DNA of 64,000 nucleotides from Odontocerum albicorne (Eukaryota; Arthropoda; Insecta; Trichoptera; Odontoceridae): the NCBI GenBank assembly GCA_949825065.1, contig OX463849.1, forward strand, positions 6,572,001 through 6,636,000, read 5' to 3'. Made by a program: the position numbers and the translations under genes. Below the pieces are notes generated by a model. It saw only the letters and a list, made by a program, of their open reading frames with translations, made no database searches and had not been told where the DNA came from. Below, piece after piece: positions 1 through 11,779 of this stretch (its first letter is position 1; each line of letters starts with the position of its first letter).

Positions 1-38
1 AAACCAAATACAATGTTTTAAAATAGCTGCGGTATTAA

Positions 39-674
39 CCCTTCCTGTAATGTGATGTGTAACTAGTACACATTGCTTCTAAAAACTTTAATATCTCTAT
101 AAACATAATAAATACTGTGTTCAGATTTTAAGTCTTTCTCCGTAATACATTTACGAATTAAATAAAAAAATAATATTAATAATAAATAACACTTATCGGC
201 CACATCAGAGATATTTTGTGAAAATCGGGAATAAATTCACCAAACGTGTGCCAGTGTGTAACGTAGGTATATTCATTCTAAAAACCGCTATGAATGAGAA
301 AGCGGCGCTATTGACGTCTCACTCTCACTCTACGTATGTATATGGGAACGCAAGAAATAGAATCTCAGTTCGCAGTTCTTTCTTCCTTCGAGGTATAACA
401 TATACAGTGTTAGTGTTCCGAGTTCCGTCTTAGTAGCTAGTGGGCTTTCATACGAGGTGGTTTCTGCGTCCGTTTTGTGAATATCGGCGAATGTTTTTTC
501 ATGTTTTCAGCAATTAAATTTTAATTATTATCACTTTTGACTTCAAATTTAATTAATTTAAGCGATTGGCTATGAACATTCTTATTTTTCCGATTTTAAA
601 TCGCTCATTTTTACATGTGTATTGAATACATAGCACCGGAACGCGTGAATTTTTTTAGCACCGGAAGGGAAAGG
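39..674 (+). mobile_element. TTAA-flanked non-autonomous element, subfamily A
   Basis: A TTAA precedes the left end, which begins CCCTTCCTG, and the right end closes with CCGGAAGGGAAAGG, the inverted counterpart. The interior matches the copies at 32364-32970 and 12412-12859. No transposase frame is present. Insertion at TTAA with CCC/GGG termini is the established pattern of the piggyBac superfamily, so this is probably a MITE mobilised by a piggyBac-like transposase, which is an inference. The right flank reads TTCG rather than TTAA, so that side has mutated. Confidence 0.75.
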
Positions 675-1104
675 TTCGCACCTCAACTACTTACTAATTA
701 TATGAAATTTATTTTTATTGGTATGTTTTTCCTAATAAAATTTTTTTCTTTCCATTTTTCCATACATTTTTATGGTTCATTGAATATTTGACAAATTAAT
801 AGAATCAATATGAGCAAATTATTCCCTTTATATTTTGCTTGATTTTTGAGCCCAAGTGACGTCACTCCTAGTGCCGGTCCCATCACGTAGGGTGTAAGGG
901 GAAGAGGATATAGGAGAGTGGCCAAGGAGAGAGGAGTCTGGAGGTACGGAGATTGATGGTGTAGTTGCTATACTGTAAGATCGCCTTCCTTAAGTCACTG
1001 AAATTCACAATTAAAGTAAAAAAATATTAAAAATAATTTACATATACAATAACTCGGAGGATCATTAAAAATTTTATGAATTTAAATGGATGAACAAAGC
1101 CAAT

Positions 1105-1255
1105 TTTATAAACATGCTTGTCTTTTAACTCAGAATGTAACGGGTTTAATTTCCGTTGGAACCCAGATTTTTTTTAATTGGTCCAAGTCTCGTTTTCACT
1201 GAAGGCTTGTTGACTACCTTTCAGGTTGGTTGGAAGAGATTGCCACATGACAATG
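1105..1255 (+). repeat. tRNA-derived SINE, degenerate
   Basis: The decayed tRNA-like head contains a B-box-like stretch and the motif CCGTTGGAACCCA. It is followed by a T-run, a segment resembling GTCTGATTTTCACTTAAGG, and the family tail GGTTGGTTGGAAGAGATTGC CACATG. It is the same family as the better copy at 39082-39232. Confidence 0.6.
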
Positions 1256-1639
1256 AAATTTGCAAATTGTACAACGAAAATGTTATACTATACAATACAT
1301 CAATTAACGATAAAAATTAAAAAAGCGAAGTTTCCTATATATTTGATAACTGTGCAACGAAAGTTTAATGCAATTATTGTATACTGAACCTTGTGGGAAA
1401 CTTGTTATGTGAAAATATGTTACAACCGAATATAAGTATGCAAATGTCTTTATATTGTATATCAGCTGTCTTGATTTTTTTGCCACTTTCAGAAATTAAA
1501 CTCAAAACTTCTAGTTTTGAAGACAAGATTTCTAGCACTAGTCTCTGAGTGTTGTCCAATCATAAAAATATTGATAAACCATTTTTAAATTAGCTTTTCT
1601 CGTGTACCATTCAGTTAGCGTTCGTGCTAGGACGAAATG

Positions 1640-1795
1640 TGTTTCACATGGGAAAGACGACCTCCGTGGCATTATTGTTCATGTCGCCTGTCTTCCAGCA
1701 TGGAGGAAATGGATTCGATTCCTGTTGGAACCCATTTTATTTTAAAAACGGTTTTAGACTGATTTTCAATTAAAATCCGTTTAATGTATTTCTAG
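1640..1795 (+). repeat. tRNA-derived SINE, degenerate
   Basis: The copy shows a tRNA-like head with A-box remnant CTCCGTGGCATTATTGTTC, a B box GATTCGATTCC, then TGTTGGAACCCA and a decayed body. The terminal GGAAGAGATTGCC tail is missing. Confidence 0.6.
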
Positions 1796-2344
1796 TTACA
1801 ATATACAACGAAAGTTAAATACAATACAAAAATGTTAACCAAAAATAAAAACATTTTTTCTAGTTTGATAATTATTTATACTTAAATCTTGCCTCTTAGG
1901 ATTTCGGTTTAATATTATATCGTATTTTTATGAAATAAAAATATTTAATTAAAAAATCGAAAAGCTTTGCCAAAGTTCATTGTAAACCGCAACATTTGAG
2001 CTTGATTTGGTTTGTTTTTGACATCGTTAAAATAATCCACAGCAAGCCTACGGAATAATATTGACACAAACACTTAACAAAATTAATGAAGTAAAAATTG
2101 AAAGACTAAAAGACGATTAAATAAGCAACTAAATAAAAGTGCGAGGGGTGAGAAAATTTAAATATATTCTAGATTTAGGGTTGATAAACAATCTACTTAT
2201 ATTACAAAATGACTTTTGTTACATTTCAACTTAGAATTGATTTCCTAATACACCAAAAACTGAACAAGTATCGGATAAGTAATTCAAATCTCATTAATTT
2301 TCATTATATTGTATAATACTTTGTATGTAGAACAATCGAGTGGA

Positions 2345-2525
2345 ATTATTGCCACGTGGTGATATCTTCCATCCAACTAATAAGCTATTAACGAAGCTCC
2401 AATGATAAAACCGAGCAGAAATCCTTTTTTTTTTTTAAATATATTGGGTCCTAACGGGAATCAAAAACATAATCTTAGATATTGGAGAGCAGATGTATCA
2501 ACTAGGTTATGGAGGTCATTACTAT
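2345..2525 (-). repeat. tRNA-derived SINE, degenerate, reverse strand
   Basis: On the minus strand the tRNA-like head (GACCTCCATAACC...) is followed by a poly-A-like spacer. The family tail TTGGATGGAAGATATCACCA lies at the low-coordinate end. Confidence 0.55.
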
Positions 2526-2568
2526 CATCCTATCGTTTGAATATATCATAATTAACCCTATTCAGATC

Positions 2569-2898
2569 TTCTTCTTCTTCTTTTCCCTGGCTCTATCCCA
2601 ACTCACTGTCTGCGAAGACTGTTGGGGTCAGCTCTTCTCGTTCTCAGGTTGTATGCTCTTCTGTCCTGGACTACGTCCCCCAGGCCGTGCCTCTGCATCA
2701 GGTTATTTTTTTGCACAACCCACGAATTCTTTGGTCTTCCTCTGGTTGTTACTCGAGGAAGATCGATGGAGATTGCCTGCTTCACAATGTGATCGGGTGC
2801 TCTGCGTCCAACGTGTCCACACCATCTCAATCCATCCGCCTCTCCTCCATCTTACTGTTGATGTCTGTAACACCTAGGCTTCGACAAATGCGTGAACC
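2569..2898 (-). pseudogene. 5'-truncated RTE-like LINE insertion with 15-bp target duplication
   Basis: The minus strand encodes the C-terminal end of a non-LTR retrotransposon reverse transcriptase: RWCGHVGRR, TTRGRPKNSW and the final RRADPNSLRRQ. It is homologous to 35330-35945 (+). A 5-base insertion after the MEERR codons relative to that copy shifts the frame. The insertion is bounded by the direct repeat AACCCTATTCAGATC at 2554-2568 and 2899-2913. Its 3' end is a short GAA/AAG microsatellite, a common terminus for RTE-type elements. It is a dead insertion of about 330 bp, truncated during reverse transcription. Assignment to the RTE clade rests on motif recognition. Confidence 0.8.
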
Positions 2899-2913
2899 AA
2901 CCCTATTCAGATC

Positions 2914-3530
2914 AACAGAACGCAAAATGTCTCCATCAAGATTATTGTGCAGTCTAGCACTCCACTTCACCCTAATGTATCACTAAGATCCAAAAGATTC
3001 TAGCCTGAAGAAGTTGGACGCTGTATTGACAGATACCAAGCCGGCTACGCCTACGCATGGTATGATAATGTTACTGTTAAAATTTTAAAGAAACTTGATA
3101 ACAGCGCGATATGTATTTTTTTTAAATTTCAGTTAATAACGAAACAACACGTCTTCTTTTAGCTCTAGTTGACATACTGCTGGGGATAGACATATCAAAT
3201 TTTACATGTAACATCGCTTGACCATGCGTTGAACGTGACGGGGGTAGTATATGTGTATATAGTACACTCTGACTTGTTCAGACCGCAAACATTTTAACCT
3301 TTATGGTAATATTTATTTATAAATTTAATAAAAGTATGAAACATCGAATAAACAATTCTTTCTGTTTTTATTTCTATTGTAGTAAATCAAAAGTTGAAAT
3401 CGAAAAAAAAAATTACCGTAAGAAAGTCTAATGAGAAGGTAGAATATGTTCGTATAAAGGGACTTTGAATTATTACTGTATATGCAAATATGAATTTAAA
3501 AAAAATAAATTGTTTTAGATATTCGAATAA
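2914..3530. other. AT-rich stretch without recognised genes
   Basis: I see no credible coding region here. Short poly-A/T tracts are present but no repeat is assigned. Confidence 0.5.
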
Positions 3531-3539
3531 ACTGATGGA

Positions 3540-3992
3540 GTGATTGTGCAATTATTACATAGTTTGAAAAACGTTGGAGTATTTATGCAATTATTACATA
3601 GTTTGAAAAACGTTGGAATATTTATGTAATTGTTACATAGTTTGAAAAACATTGGAGTATTTATGCAATTATTACATAGTTTGAAAAACGTTGGAGTATT
3701 TATGCAATTATTACATAGTTTGAAAAACCTTGGAGTATTTATGCAATTATTACATAGTTTGAAAAACGTTGGAGTATTTATGCAATTGTTACATAGTTTG
3801 AAAAACATTGGAGTATTTATGCAATTATTACATAGTTTGAAAAACGTTGGAGTATTTATGCAATTATTACATAGTTCGAAAACCGTTGGGTTATTTATGT
3901 AATTATTACATAGTTTGAAAAACGTTGGAGTATTTATGCAATTATTACATAGTTTGAAAAACGTTGGAGTATTTATGCAATTATTACATCGT
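3540..3992. repeat. 39-bp minisatellite, about 11-12 copies
   Basis: The unit is built around GTTTGAAAAACGTTGGAG plus TATTTATGCAATTATTACATA. Because 39 is a multiple of 3, both strands stay open (13-residue protein repeats). I regard those frames as by-products of the period: there is no start context, flanking exon or codon-type substitution pattern. Confidence 0.95.
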
Positions 3993-4844
3993 TTGAAAAT
4001 GACATCATACAAAATTGCGTTTTATAAAAAAATGTACAGAGGCTATAAGTATATAACACATTGGAATGTATTTGTAAATAAAAGTTTAAACATTTGGGAA
4101 TTTACATGGATATATTATATATAATTAAATTTTTTGCAATATACATGTCATATATGTTATGCGAATAAAAGTTACAATATGTTGGAATGTATCTGTGAAT
4201 ATTAGTATAAGAAATTTGTCCTATTAAATTGTGTTGAATGAAAAATCATGTTAGAAATATTAGCACATAATATTATACATTTATTCATTTGAACATGGTT
4301 TTCTAGATTCTTCGTTTATGACTCGAATTCAGCTGTAAAGGGTCTTGTTATAATCTCAATTCAAGTAGTTCTCCTCGAAATAAAAATAAAATGTTATTTT
4401 GATTGATTAAACGTTTTTTTTTTTTTTTATTAAAAAAACATCCCAAAACTAGTAAAAAAGCCTAATATAAAAATAAATATTGGTTCACTATATTGAAAGA
4501 TCTCAACTCAAATGTTTGAGGCCCTTATTAAGCAATGTTTCAAACCATCTTGTGTTCTTAGTTGCCCCTTCATGGAGGATATTGACTGAGTTACACCTGA
4601 AAAAGACAGCTGAAGAGGTAGACTATGGAGAAACTGGATGAAATTCAAATGGTAGAAAGTCTTCATACCTTTGAGACTAACCCTTCAGGATGAGGGTGAA
4701 GATGACAGTAAGGCATATATTCTCAACTAAGGAGTAAATATTATATAGTTTGTCTTTGTGTTACAATAAAATGTATTAGGTAGAATGATTAAAAAAATAA
4801 AACAACATTTTGACAAACCTGGTAAATAAAAACACAATATAAGG
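3993..4844. other. AT-rich stretch without recognised genes
   Basis: Only short open frames occur, and none resembles a known protein. Nothing further is assigned. Confidence 0.5.
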
Positions 4845-5030
4845 CCTCGGATAACAACCTCTGAGACATAATTGGTAAAATGACAATTTCAACCCAGGGA
4901 TTGCGCATTCAATTTTCGCTGGTATCCGATTTAAAAAAAGGTTTATTTTCACTTCAGTCCTATTTAAAATCAACCTGGTTGGTTGAAAGAGATCGACACA
5001 TAACAATAAGCCAACATAACAATAATTTGT
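4845..5030 (+). repeat. tRNA-derived SINE, degenerate
   Basis: A tRNA-like head (GGTAAAATGAC, then ATTCAATTTTCGCTGG) precedes a body ending in CCTGGTTGGTTGAAAGAGAT, which matches the SINE family tail. Confidence 0.55.
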
Positions 5031-7070
5031 TATTTGATATATCGTTTTTTTATGTTTGTTATAATTTCATGGTGTCCACTAAATGAGCGATCCTTATGTC
5101 CTTGTTAGTAAAACCTTTATATTTTGCTCAGGACCTTTGAGTTCTGTTTCTGATGATTTAAAAAAAAGAAATATTATTTGTCTAGTTGGTTAACAATGTT
5201 ATTGTAACCTCATGCGATAGCATTACAAACAAAATGATGACGAATGGTACGCTAGTCCCTGTTCCAGGGATCCTAAGCCCAAAGGTTCAAACTATATGGA
5301 CAATACTATCTCCCAGTCATGCTTTTCAAGTCTGGGTAGCCAATGCGGGGAGGTTGAGAAGTAAAACTGAAAAATAATAAATAAATAACTTTATAAAATT
5401 TATGATTTTTGATGAGCCGGAAAAAATATTGTTACTAGCATTTCGTTAATTTAACAAAAACTTCGAAGCTTACATAAAAAAAAGTTAATTAACTACTAGG
5501 GTATGAACAATTATTAAAAAGCCTACTGTCCTTCCAGCTATAGCCATCAAAGTTACTACCTCAGTTGTTTGGGTTGATATAAAAATTATTACGACCAAAT
5601 AATGACTTTCAGTCATATAACGTATTGGATTTGAAAATCCATGGCGTTTTTTTTAAGTTTCTCTCTCCGGTTTATTGTTGAAATAAGTTTTATGTTGAAA
5701 CTAAACTGTTTAAATTAGGAAGAACGCAATCAACAGAGTGCAAGGGAATAGAGAAGACAGTACTTGTAAAAAATAAGTATCGACAGGACTGGAATGAAGA
5801 AAAAGGGGTTTGTTAATGCCTTATCCAAAGATGGATGTTTTTCCCTCAATCAGGTTTTTAGCAACGCGTTTTGCAACGCTTTGTGCGGGAACCAAGAAAG
5901 CTGTCTTGATCGAATAAATCAGGCTTCGTTTATTGTATACGCCTGAAATTATTATCATGAAACGTTAGTTTCAGTATGGGTACTTATTTATTGTATTTTT
6001 CTTATTTGGTTAAGAAGTCATTTAAAGTGTTTCCAAGATTCCTGGCTACCATTACTCTTCTGCCACGCCGAAAATATTCAGCCCCTTTCCAATCATGGAC
6101 TTACGCTTCTCTCGAGCAGATATTGTTAATTGGTTTTTCCAGTTCACCACCCATTTTTTTTCAATATCGACCTTTACTGTCCATGCAGTGAAACTCTTGA
6201 ACCATTAACCATTTAACGGGCATAATCAGAAATCGGTCGCATATGCGACCACCCTTATGGTTATACTTATAAGGATTCATTTTCTTAATTAAATGTTTTT
6301 AAGTAACACAAATGTCAAATTGGCAAATGTAGTGGACGGGCAGAGGTCTTAATTAAAAGTTAGCTGCATGTTCAGAAGCAACGATCTAAACATCCGGTCA
6401 ATTTATTGTCAAATATGTTAATAGGTATTATAAGTAAATCACCATTAATTATATCTCATATAAGAATTTTATTTCCTAATAAAACCTAAATTAAGATAAT
6501 ATTACCTAAACATTCATTGGTCACTTTTGCGGCCACTGACATGACCCCTGAAATGGGCACAGGTTTCATATGTGACCGCCTCATTTAAAAAAAATATTTT
6601 TTTAAAACACATTTTCGAAGAAATAAAGTTGATTTGATACACATAATAATGATTTATTCAACAAAAAACTTAATATCTCAAAAATAAAAACTTGCCCTAT
6701 AAAGGATTAATCAACAAAATACTTCTCAAGAATGTTGTTCATTGAAAGATGAGTGTACTTGTATGTTAGAACAATTTAAAAAGTAAAAATCCCATTCAAA
6801 CCCAATTTTTTTAAATTCCATTTAACCCCTCAAAAGTTATCATGAACTAATAGCATTTTCATCAACACACATAATAAACATAATTATAAGTTGATAAAAA
6901 AACATGTGTATTAAATAAAAACCTCACATTTATATAAAAATACTTAAGGGGTCGTAATAAAACTAGAGGATTAAAAAAAAAAATGATTGCTTTGTTAATA
7001 AAAAAAAGATATAAAATATTAAAAAAAAAAAACCATTTTACTGTACTACATTTTACAGTAAACAATACTA
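5031..7070. other. Unannotated AT-rich stretch with a palindromic segment
   Basis: No gene is recognised. The 16-bp perfect palindrome GGTCGCATATGCGACC occurs at 6235-6250. A related ATATGTGACCGCC motif lies near 6568-6580, in a slightly more GC-rich patch that may be the decayed ends of a DNA transposon. Confidence 0.4.
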
Positions 7071-7247
7071 CCTGGCGGGCTTATTGGTATGTGTCAATTT
7101 CTTATTGTCAACCAAAAAACTGTTAAAGATACCTCTAGTAGAAACCAGACAGGAACCCTTTAAAAAATGGATACCAATGGGAATCAAATATATAACCCTC
7201 ATGCTGGTCGACATGCGTGTTACCAATAAGGCCACGTTCGTCAAAAT
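7071..7247 (-). repeat. tRNA-derived SINE, reverse strand
   Basis: On the minus strand the head reads GGCCTTATTGGTAACACGC with a later TTTGATTCCCATTGG B-box region. The low-coordinate end is the family terminus CCTGGCGGGCTTATTGG (plus-strand sense). A 125-codon open frame spans this SINE and the next one and is therefore unlikely to be a gene. Confidence 0.65.
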
Positions 7248-7329
7248 GAATACTTTAACTATTAACTTTTTCGCTATTTACAGAACAATCTGGAGGGCGT
7301 ATTTTCATATATCAATCTCTAACAACCGT

Positions 7330-7462
7330 CAAGAAAGATTTCAAAGATACCTCGATAGAAACCAGACTAGACCTCTTTTGAAAAAAACTGAATACCAGGG
7401 GAAACGAAACAGAAGAATACAGGCGTCTTACCAACCAGGCAATAGAGGTCAAAGGGCCTGAT
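7330..7462 (-). repeat. tRNA-derived SINE, reverse strand, partial
   Basis: The minus strand shows GCCTGGTTGGTAAGACGCC (A box) and GTTTCGTTTCCCCTGG (decayed B box). A body with TCTGGTTTCTATCGAGG follows. The terminal tail is lost. Confidence 0.6.
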
Positions 7463-7979
7463 TACTTAAAACATTTCCACCTGGTAATAAAATGTCTAAA
7501 GAAATACATAAGTAAATTGAAAAATATTTGTGTTATTCAATTTATCCTAAGGCGATACAATGCCCTCAAAATCCACAACATTTTTTCGTTATCGTCAGCA
7601 AATAAACGTTCGTCATCATTTTTAAAATAATGTATTTTTTTCTATAAAAAAAACAATATAAAACGTTGTGGATTTAAGGGAAATATTTAAAAAAAACTGT
7701 CAGATAATTCCACTAGTGGTACGTTTATGGTCCCACTAGTGATACTTACACAAAGTAATTTATAAGACCAGTGTTTTTCAATCTGTGGCGTGAAGTTGAG
7801 CTAAGTCATAAAAATAATCTTAAAATATAATATTATAATACAAACTGTGTTTTCTAGTTGATAATAAAAATAGCAAATAAAGCTTTGTTAAGAGAGCATT
7901 TTCCTCAAGGTTGATCTTACTTTTTTTTTCAATTAAAGATTTTCCGAAAGCAAAAAATTTTGTATGAGAATAGCAAGAT

Positions 7980-8250
7980 GGTGACTGCGGCCATTGAATT
8001 TAGTGCTTACTCTTATCTGATTATGAGCAAAAATACATATATGCTATGAAAACCACAGAAAATTTATTAAGCAAAGTTTTCGTCGGTTTATGCCAATGCA
8101 ATAGAAATACATTGGAATTTAGGTGGAGTGTAACGTATGTGTGAAGTATGCAGTGTAAAGTATGTATTTTTCAATTAAAATCATAAATTTAAAACCTACT
8201 AAAAAGGGTTATTTTCAAGTGATTCCTTAAACTGTATTCACTACCGTTAT
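7980..8250 (+). repeat. Uncharacterised dispersed repeat, copy 1
   Basis: It shares with 39995-40080 the stretch GTGACTGCGGCCATTGAAT-like. With 30680-31055, 40410-40645 and 50130-50490 it shares a block ending in CTAAAAAGGGTT.TTTTCAA. Copies are strongly diverged. No coding sequence is seen. Confidence 0.5.
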
Positions 8251-8311
8251 CAATTCATTTTAAAACGGATCGAAATATCGTAAAAACCGATAGATTAACG
8301 ACAATAATCCA

Positions 8312-8440
8312 TAATTGGCCTTGCCAATAGTCTTACTGTAATCAGTGTAAACTATAATTGGTCTTGCCAATAGTCTTACTGTAATCAGTGTAAACCATAA
8401 TTGGTCTTGCCAATAGTCTTATTGTTATCAGTGTAAACCA
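8312..8440. repeat. 43-bp tandem repeat, 3 copies
   Basis: Three near-identical units begin at 8312, 8355 and 8398. Each starts TAATTGG.CTTGCCAATAG and ends CAGTGTAAAC. Confidence 0.95.
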
Positions 8441-8877
8441 AATGGACGTAGGAGTTTTCTTTCAACTAATTTGTAATGCATTCAGTGACAATCATCAAAT
8501 TTGTAGAATTCCATATTTTATATATGAAACCAAGTTTTATTTTAATGGACACTCACTAGAATGATTGTGCGACGTCACTAAAACATGGAATTATTACAGT
8601 CAATTTAATAAATTAAACTCAAAAAAACAATAATTATAAACAATTTAAAACTTTAGCTGATTAACACTTGCCTTACTGTGCTAAACAATTCCGCCAGCCA
8701 CTGTGCTGGACGCTCAGCATCCAGTGAAAAATGTATGTTTTAAATTAAAATAATGCAAAATATGCTAGGTTTTTTGTAATTAGCTATAAAATTATTTTAT
8801 TATGTAAGTCCTGGTCACTCACTATCCATCATAGGGTGGCAAGTGTTAAACTAAAAAACAATAACAATCGTTCTATA

Positions 8878-9263
8878 TGTTGTTTATAGTTAAGGCATTA
8901 ACGTTGTGGAGGTTTAAAGACATTGTAATTTATTTTTATCAAACACTGTTTATTCCAATTTTTTATGACGGTATAACCCTACCGGTTTCAAGGCTTTCAC
9001 CTCATCTTCAGGGGAGCGCAAACAAGATTTTTTTGCGCTCCCCTGAAGATGAGGTGAAAGCCTTGAAACCGGTAGGGTTATACCGTCACAAAAAGTGGAA
9101 TAAACAGTGTTTGATAAAAATAAATTACATTATTTAAGTCCTTAAGAAATGCCTCTGGAAGGAGTAGAGTTTGAGATTGATTTCGTTGTCATCTAATATA
9201 TTGACTGTTCAGAATTGATCCAATAGAGCAGAGTATAAAAACAGTGTTTGATAAAAATAAATT
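8878..9263 (+). mobile_element. Foldback retro-insertion with 14-bp target duplication
   Basis: The 386-bp insert is flanked by the direct repeat ACAATCGTTCTATA (8864-8877 and 9264-9277). Inside it two arms of about 98 bp (8924-9022 and 9032-9129) are near-perfect reverse complements around a 9-nt loop. Each arm carries CCCCTGAAGATGAGG, AGCCTTGAAACCGG and GTGGAATAAACAG (arm orientation). The insert ends GTTTGATAAAAATAAATT. Long target duplications point to target-primed reverse transcription. The motifs resemble 3' regions of Penelope-like or LINE elements, which is an inference. Related single arms lie at 31342-31470 and 40296-40397. Confidence 0.75.
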
Positions 9264-9279
9264 ACAATCGTTCTATAAG

Positions 9280-10985
9280 TGGAAAGGTTCTTCGAAAAAA
9301 AGTAATGTAATGTTTATTGAAAAATAATCCAATATTTAAACTCCTTGCAATTGGAACTTTAAGTTTCATACGTCTTGCTGGAGTGCAAAAGTTTACATAA
9401 TACATTTGCACGTCTTCTATTCGCTGGATGGCTGACAATATTACTCGGTCACGATGGATGGTCCATTGCATCGTAAGCAGTTATAAATTCCAAATGCTAC
9501 AAAGCGCAATTGATTAAGCATTTATCAACAATTGCAATGATTGAAAATTATCTCACAAATTGATTATAAAGCAAAGCCTGACAAACTTAAAGGGCAAAGT
9601 TGAAGAGTTGAAAATGCGTACATTGTGTAGAATATCTGATATTACAATATTTGATTGAGTAAGAAATGGTCGATCAAATAGTTATTGTTTGTTATAGACG
9701 GATGTTATGAGAAAAAAAATTAAGAAAGGTGTCTTCAGATGTTTTAGCCACATTTAAAAATGAATCCTAAACGAACAATTAAATAAATATGTATGACTAA
9801 AATTAAGAGATTGAAAAAAGAGTGGAAGAAGAAATATGGGAGTATTTTAACTGAGGGAAAAGTAAGAGTTAAATGAGTATTCTACTCTAGAAATTTTAAT
9901 AAATCGTTTTTTTTTTTGCATATTTTTAGTTTAGACCTTTAAGAATATGTTCTTAAAAGGAAATTTAGAAACTCTCAGTATTTACGAAGTTATAGCTATA
10001 AATGAGGCAACAATTACGCCGCACCGGAATGACTCGGACAATAATCTCAAAATTTTAAACGCGTTTTTCTCGAAACTACTTTTTTCAACCTGGTCGATAT
10101 AAAATCTCAAGTTCTATTCAATTGATTGCCTTCAAATTTGGTATGAAACTTAAATAGATGTTTTTATTTCGTCCCTACCTTGAAAATTTCAAAACTATTT
10201 TTTTTTTTTTTTTTTTTAATTTAAAATTAAAAAAAAGGGTAAATAATGTTTTTTTTCAGACACCGGCCATTTTATGATTTGTTTTTGGTACCAACTATAA
10301 CAACATTATTTTTTATTAAGAAACTTTATATAGTTTTGGTTTTAAGTTTACAAAAAGGCTCCAATCGTGTCGACCAGTTTACCCTCTTTTTTACGACAAG
10401 ATATAACAGTTGATTACTCGTACATATAGAATTTTCAATATTTTTTTTCAAAAAATTTTTTGTATATTCCCAAATCATCAATAAAAAATTGGTTTAAAAT
10501 GTATTTGAAAAATGTTTTTTGCTTTTTTTTTATTTAATTTGAAAAAACGCCCAGAATTCACGCCTCTAGAGTAGAAAACCCCCATAAGAAAATTAATAAA
10601 AGTTAGAAGATTTGACGAAATATATTTGAACGAAATGAGGGTTTGTTTGCTTGGATAAAAAAAAATCTTGAAAGCTCTTCTCTCTACCAACCCCAAAGAG
10701 ACATGCCATGGTGTATGTAATATATAATTGTTTTGTCTCGTCTAGCAATGAAAAACAGTTGGCACACCTCTGTGTTTGATAAAAGAAGAGAAAAATTATA
10801 TTTGATATTACACAATATTATTTTCTAGTCGGATATAAATGTCAAGGCTTCTTATGGAACTTCATCTCACTGATATTGTTTCACTAAAAATACTGAGAAT
10901 ATATTTCAACCCCTGTAGAGGCAAACAATAGAAAAGCATTTTTGTTAGTACAATATCCATCCAGTCTTCAGCGTATGAAGCTTTG
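9280..10985. other. AT-rich stretch without recognised genes
   Basis: There are long T and A runs (for example 10199-10220) and no credible coding region. Confidence 0.5.
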
Positions 10986-11250
10986 AAGAAATGTCAAAAC
11001 TTGATAATATATTATTCCTATTTTTTTCTTCTTTAAGTACATTGTCCTTTAACTCACAAATGGTAATCATATTTATATCAAAATCGCCAGATATTGGCAG
11101 CTACTTGGAAGATATTTATAAAAGTTTTTTCCAACATCTGCCACACTGTTTATATTTTCCTTTTTTTTCTCAATTTCATATTCATACAAAGTGTTATGCA
11201 ATTCATCTTCTAAAGAAGATAGATCATCTCATTTATATTTTCAAGTACAT

Positions 11251-11670
11251 TGCTATTGCCTCATCTACATTCATGAATTATATTTCTTACACATGTTGTC
11301 TTCCCCAGTCAAAATATAATATCTCCAACTGCTAGTATTTTCTTCTAGTCTTTCTAGATTTTTGAACCCTTCTTTCCCTGTGATACACATTGCTATTGCC
11401 TCATCTACATTCATGAATTATATTTCTTACACATGTTGTCTTCCCCAGTCAAAATATAATATCTCCAACTGCTAGTATTTTCTTCTAGTCTTTCTAGATT
11501 TTTGAACCCTTCTTTCCCTGTGATACACATTGCTATTGCCTCATCTACATTCATGAATTATATTTCTTACACATGATGTCTTCCCCAGTCAAAATATATT
11601 ATCTCCAACTGCTAGTATTTTCTTCTAGTCTTTCTAGATTTTTTAAGCCTTCTTTCCCTGTGATACACAT
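11251..11670. repeat. 140-bp tandem triplication joined to a TTAA element
   Basis: Three almost identical units start at 11251, 11391 and 11531. Each unit ends with a copy of the left terminus of the adjacent TTAA element (CCCTTCTTTCCCTGTGATAC). The join falls in the short homology ACATTGCT, shared between flank and element. The triplication therefore followed, or accompanied, insertion of that element. Confidence 0.9.
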
Positions 11671-11775
11671 TGCTTCTAAGAACATTAATATGTGTATAAA
11701 TATAATAAATACTAGGTTCAGATTTTACTCTGATTTCCTCCGTAATACATTTACGCATCGAATGAAAAAACAATA
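11647..11775 (+). mobile_element. TTAA element subfamily A, left part of an interrupted copy
   Basis: A TTAA at 11643-11646 precedes the terminus GCCTTCTTTCCCTGTG. The sequence then matches the subfamily A interior up to CAATATTAA, where a subfamily B element interrupts it. The rest of this copy resumes at 12412. Confidence 0.8.
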
Positions 11776-11779
11776 TTAA

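Noticed and set aside
3515..4012. 165-codon repetitive open frame in the 39-bp minisatellite
   Set aside because: The period is divisible by 3 and both strands are open. There is no initiation context or neighbouring exon.
7084..7461. 125-codon open frame
   Set aside because: It spans two reverse-strand SINE copies and the unit tail CCTGGCGGGCTTATTGG; no protein similarity is recognised.
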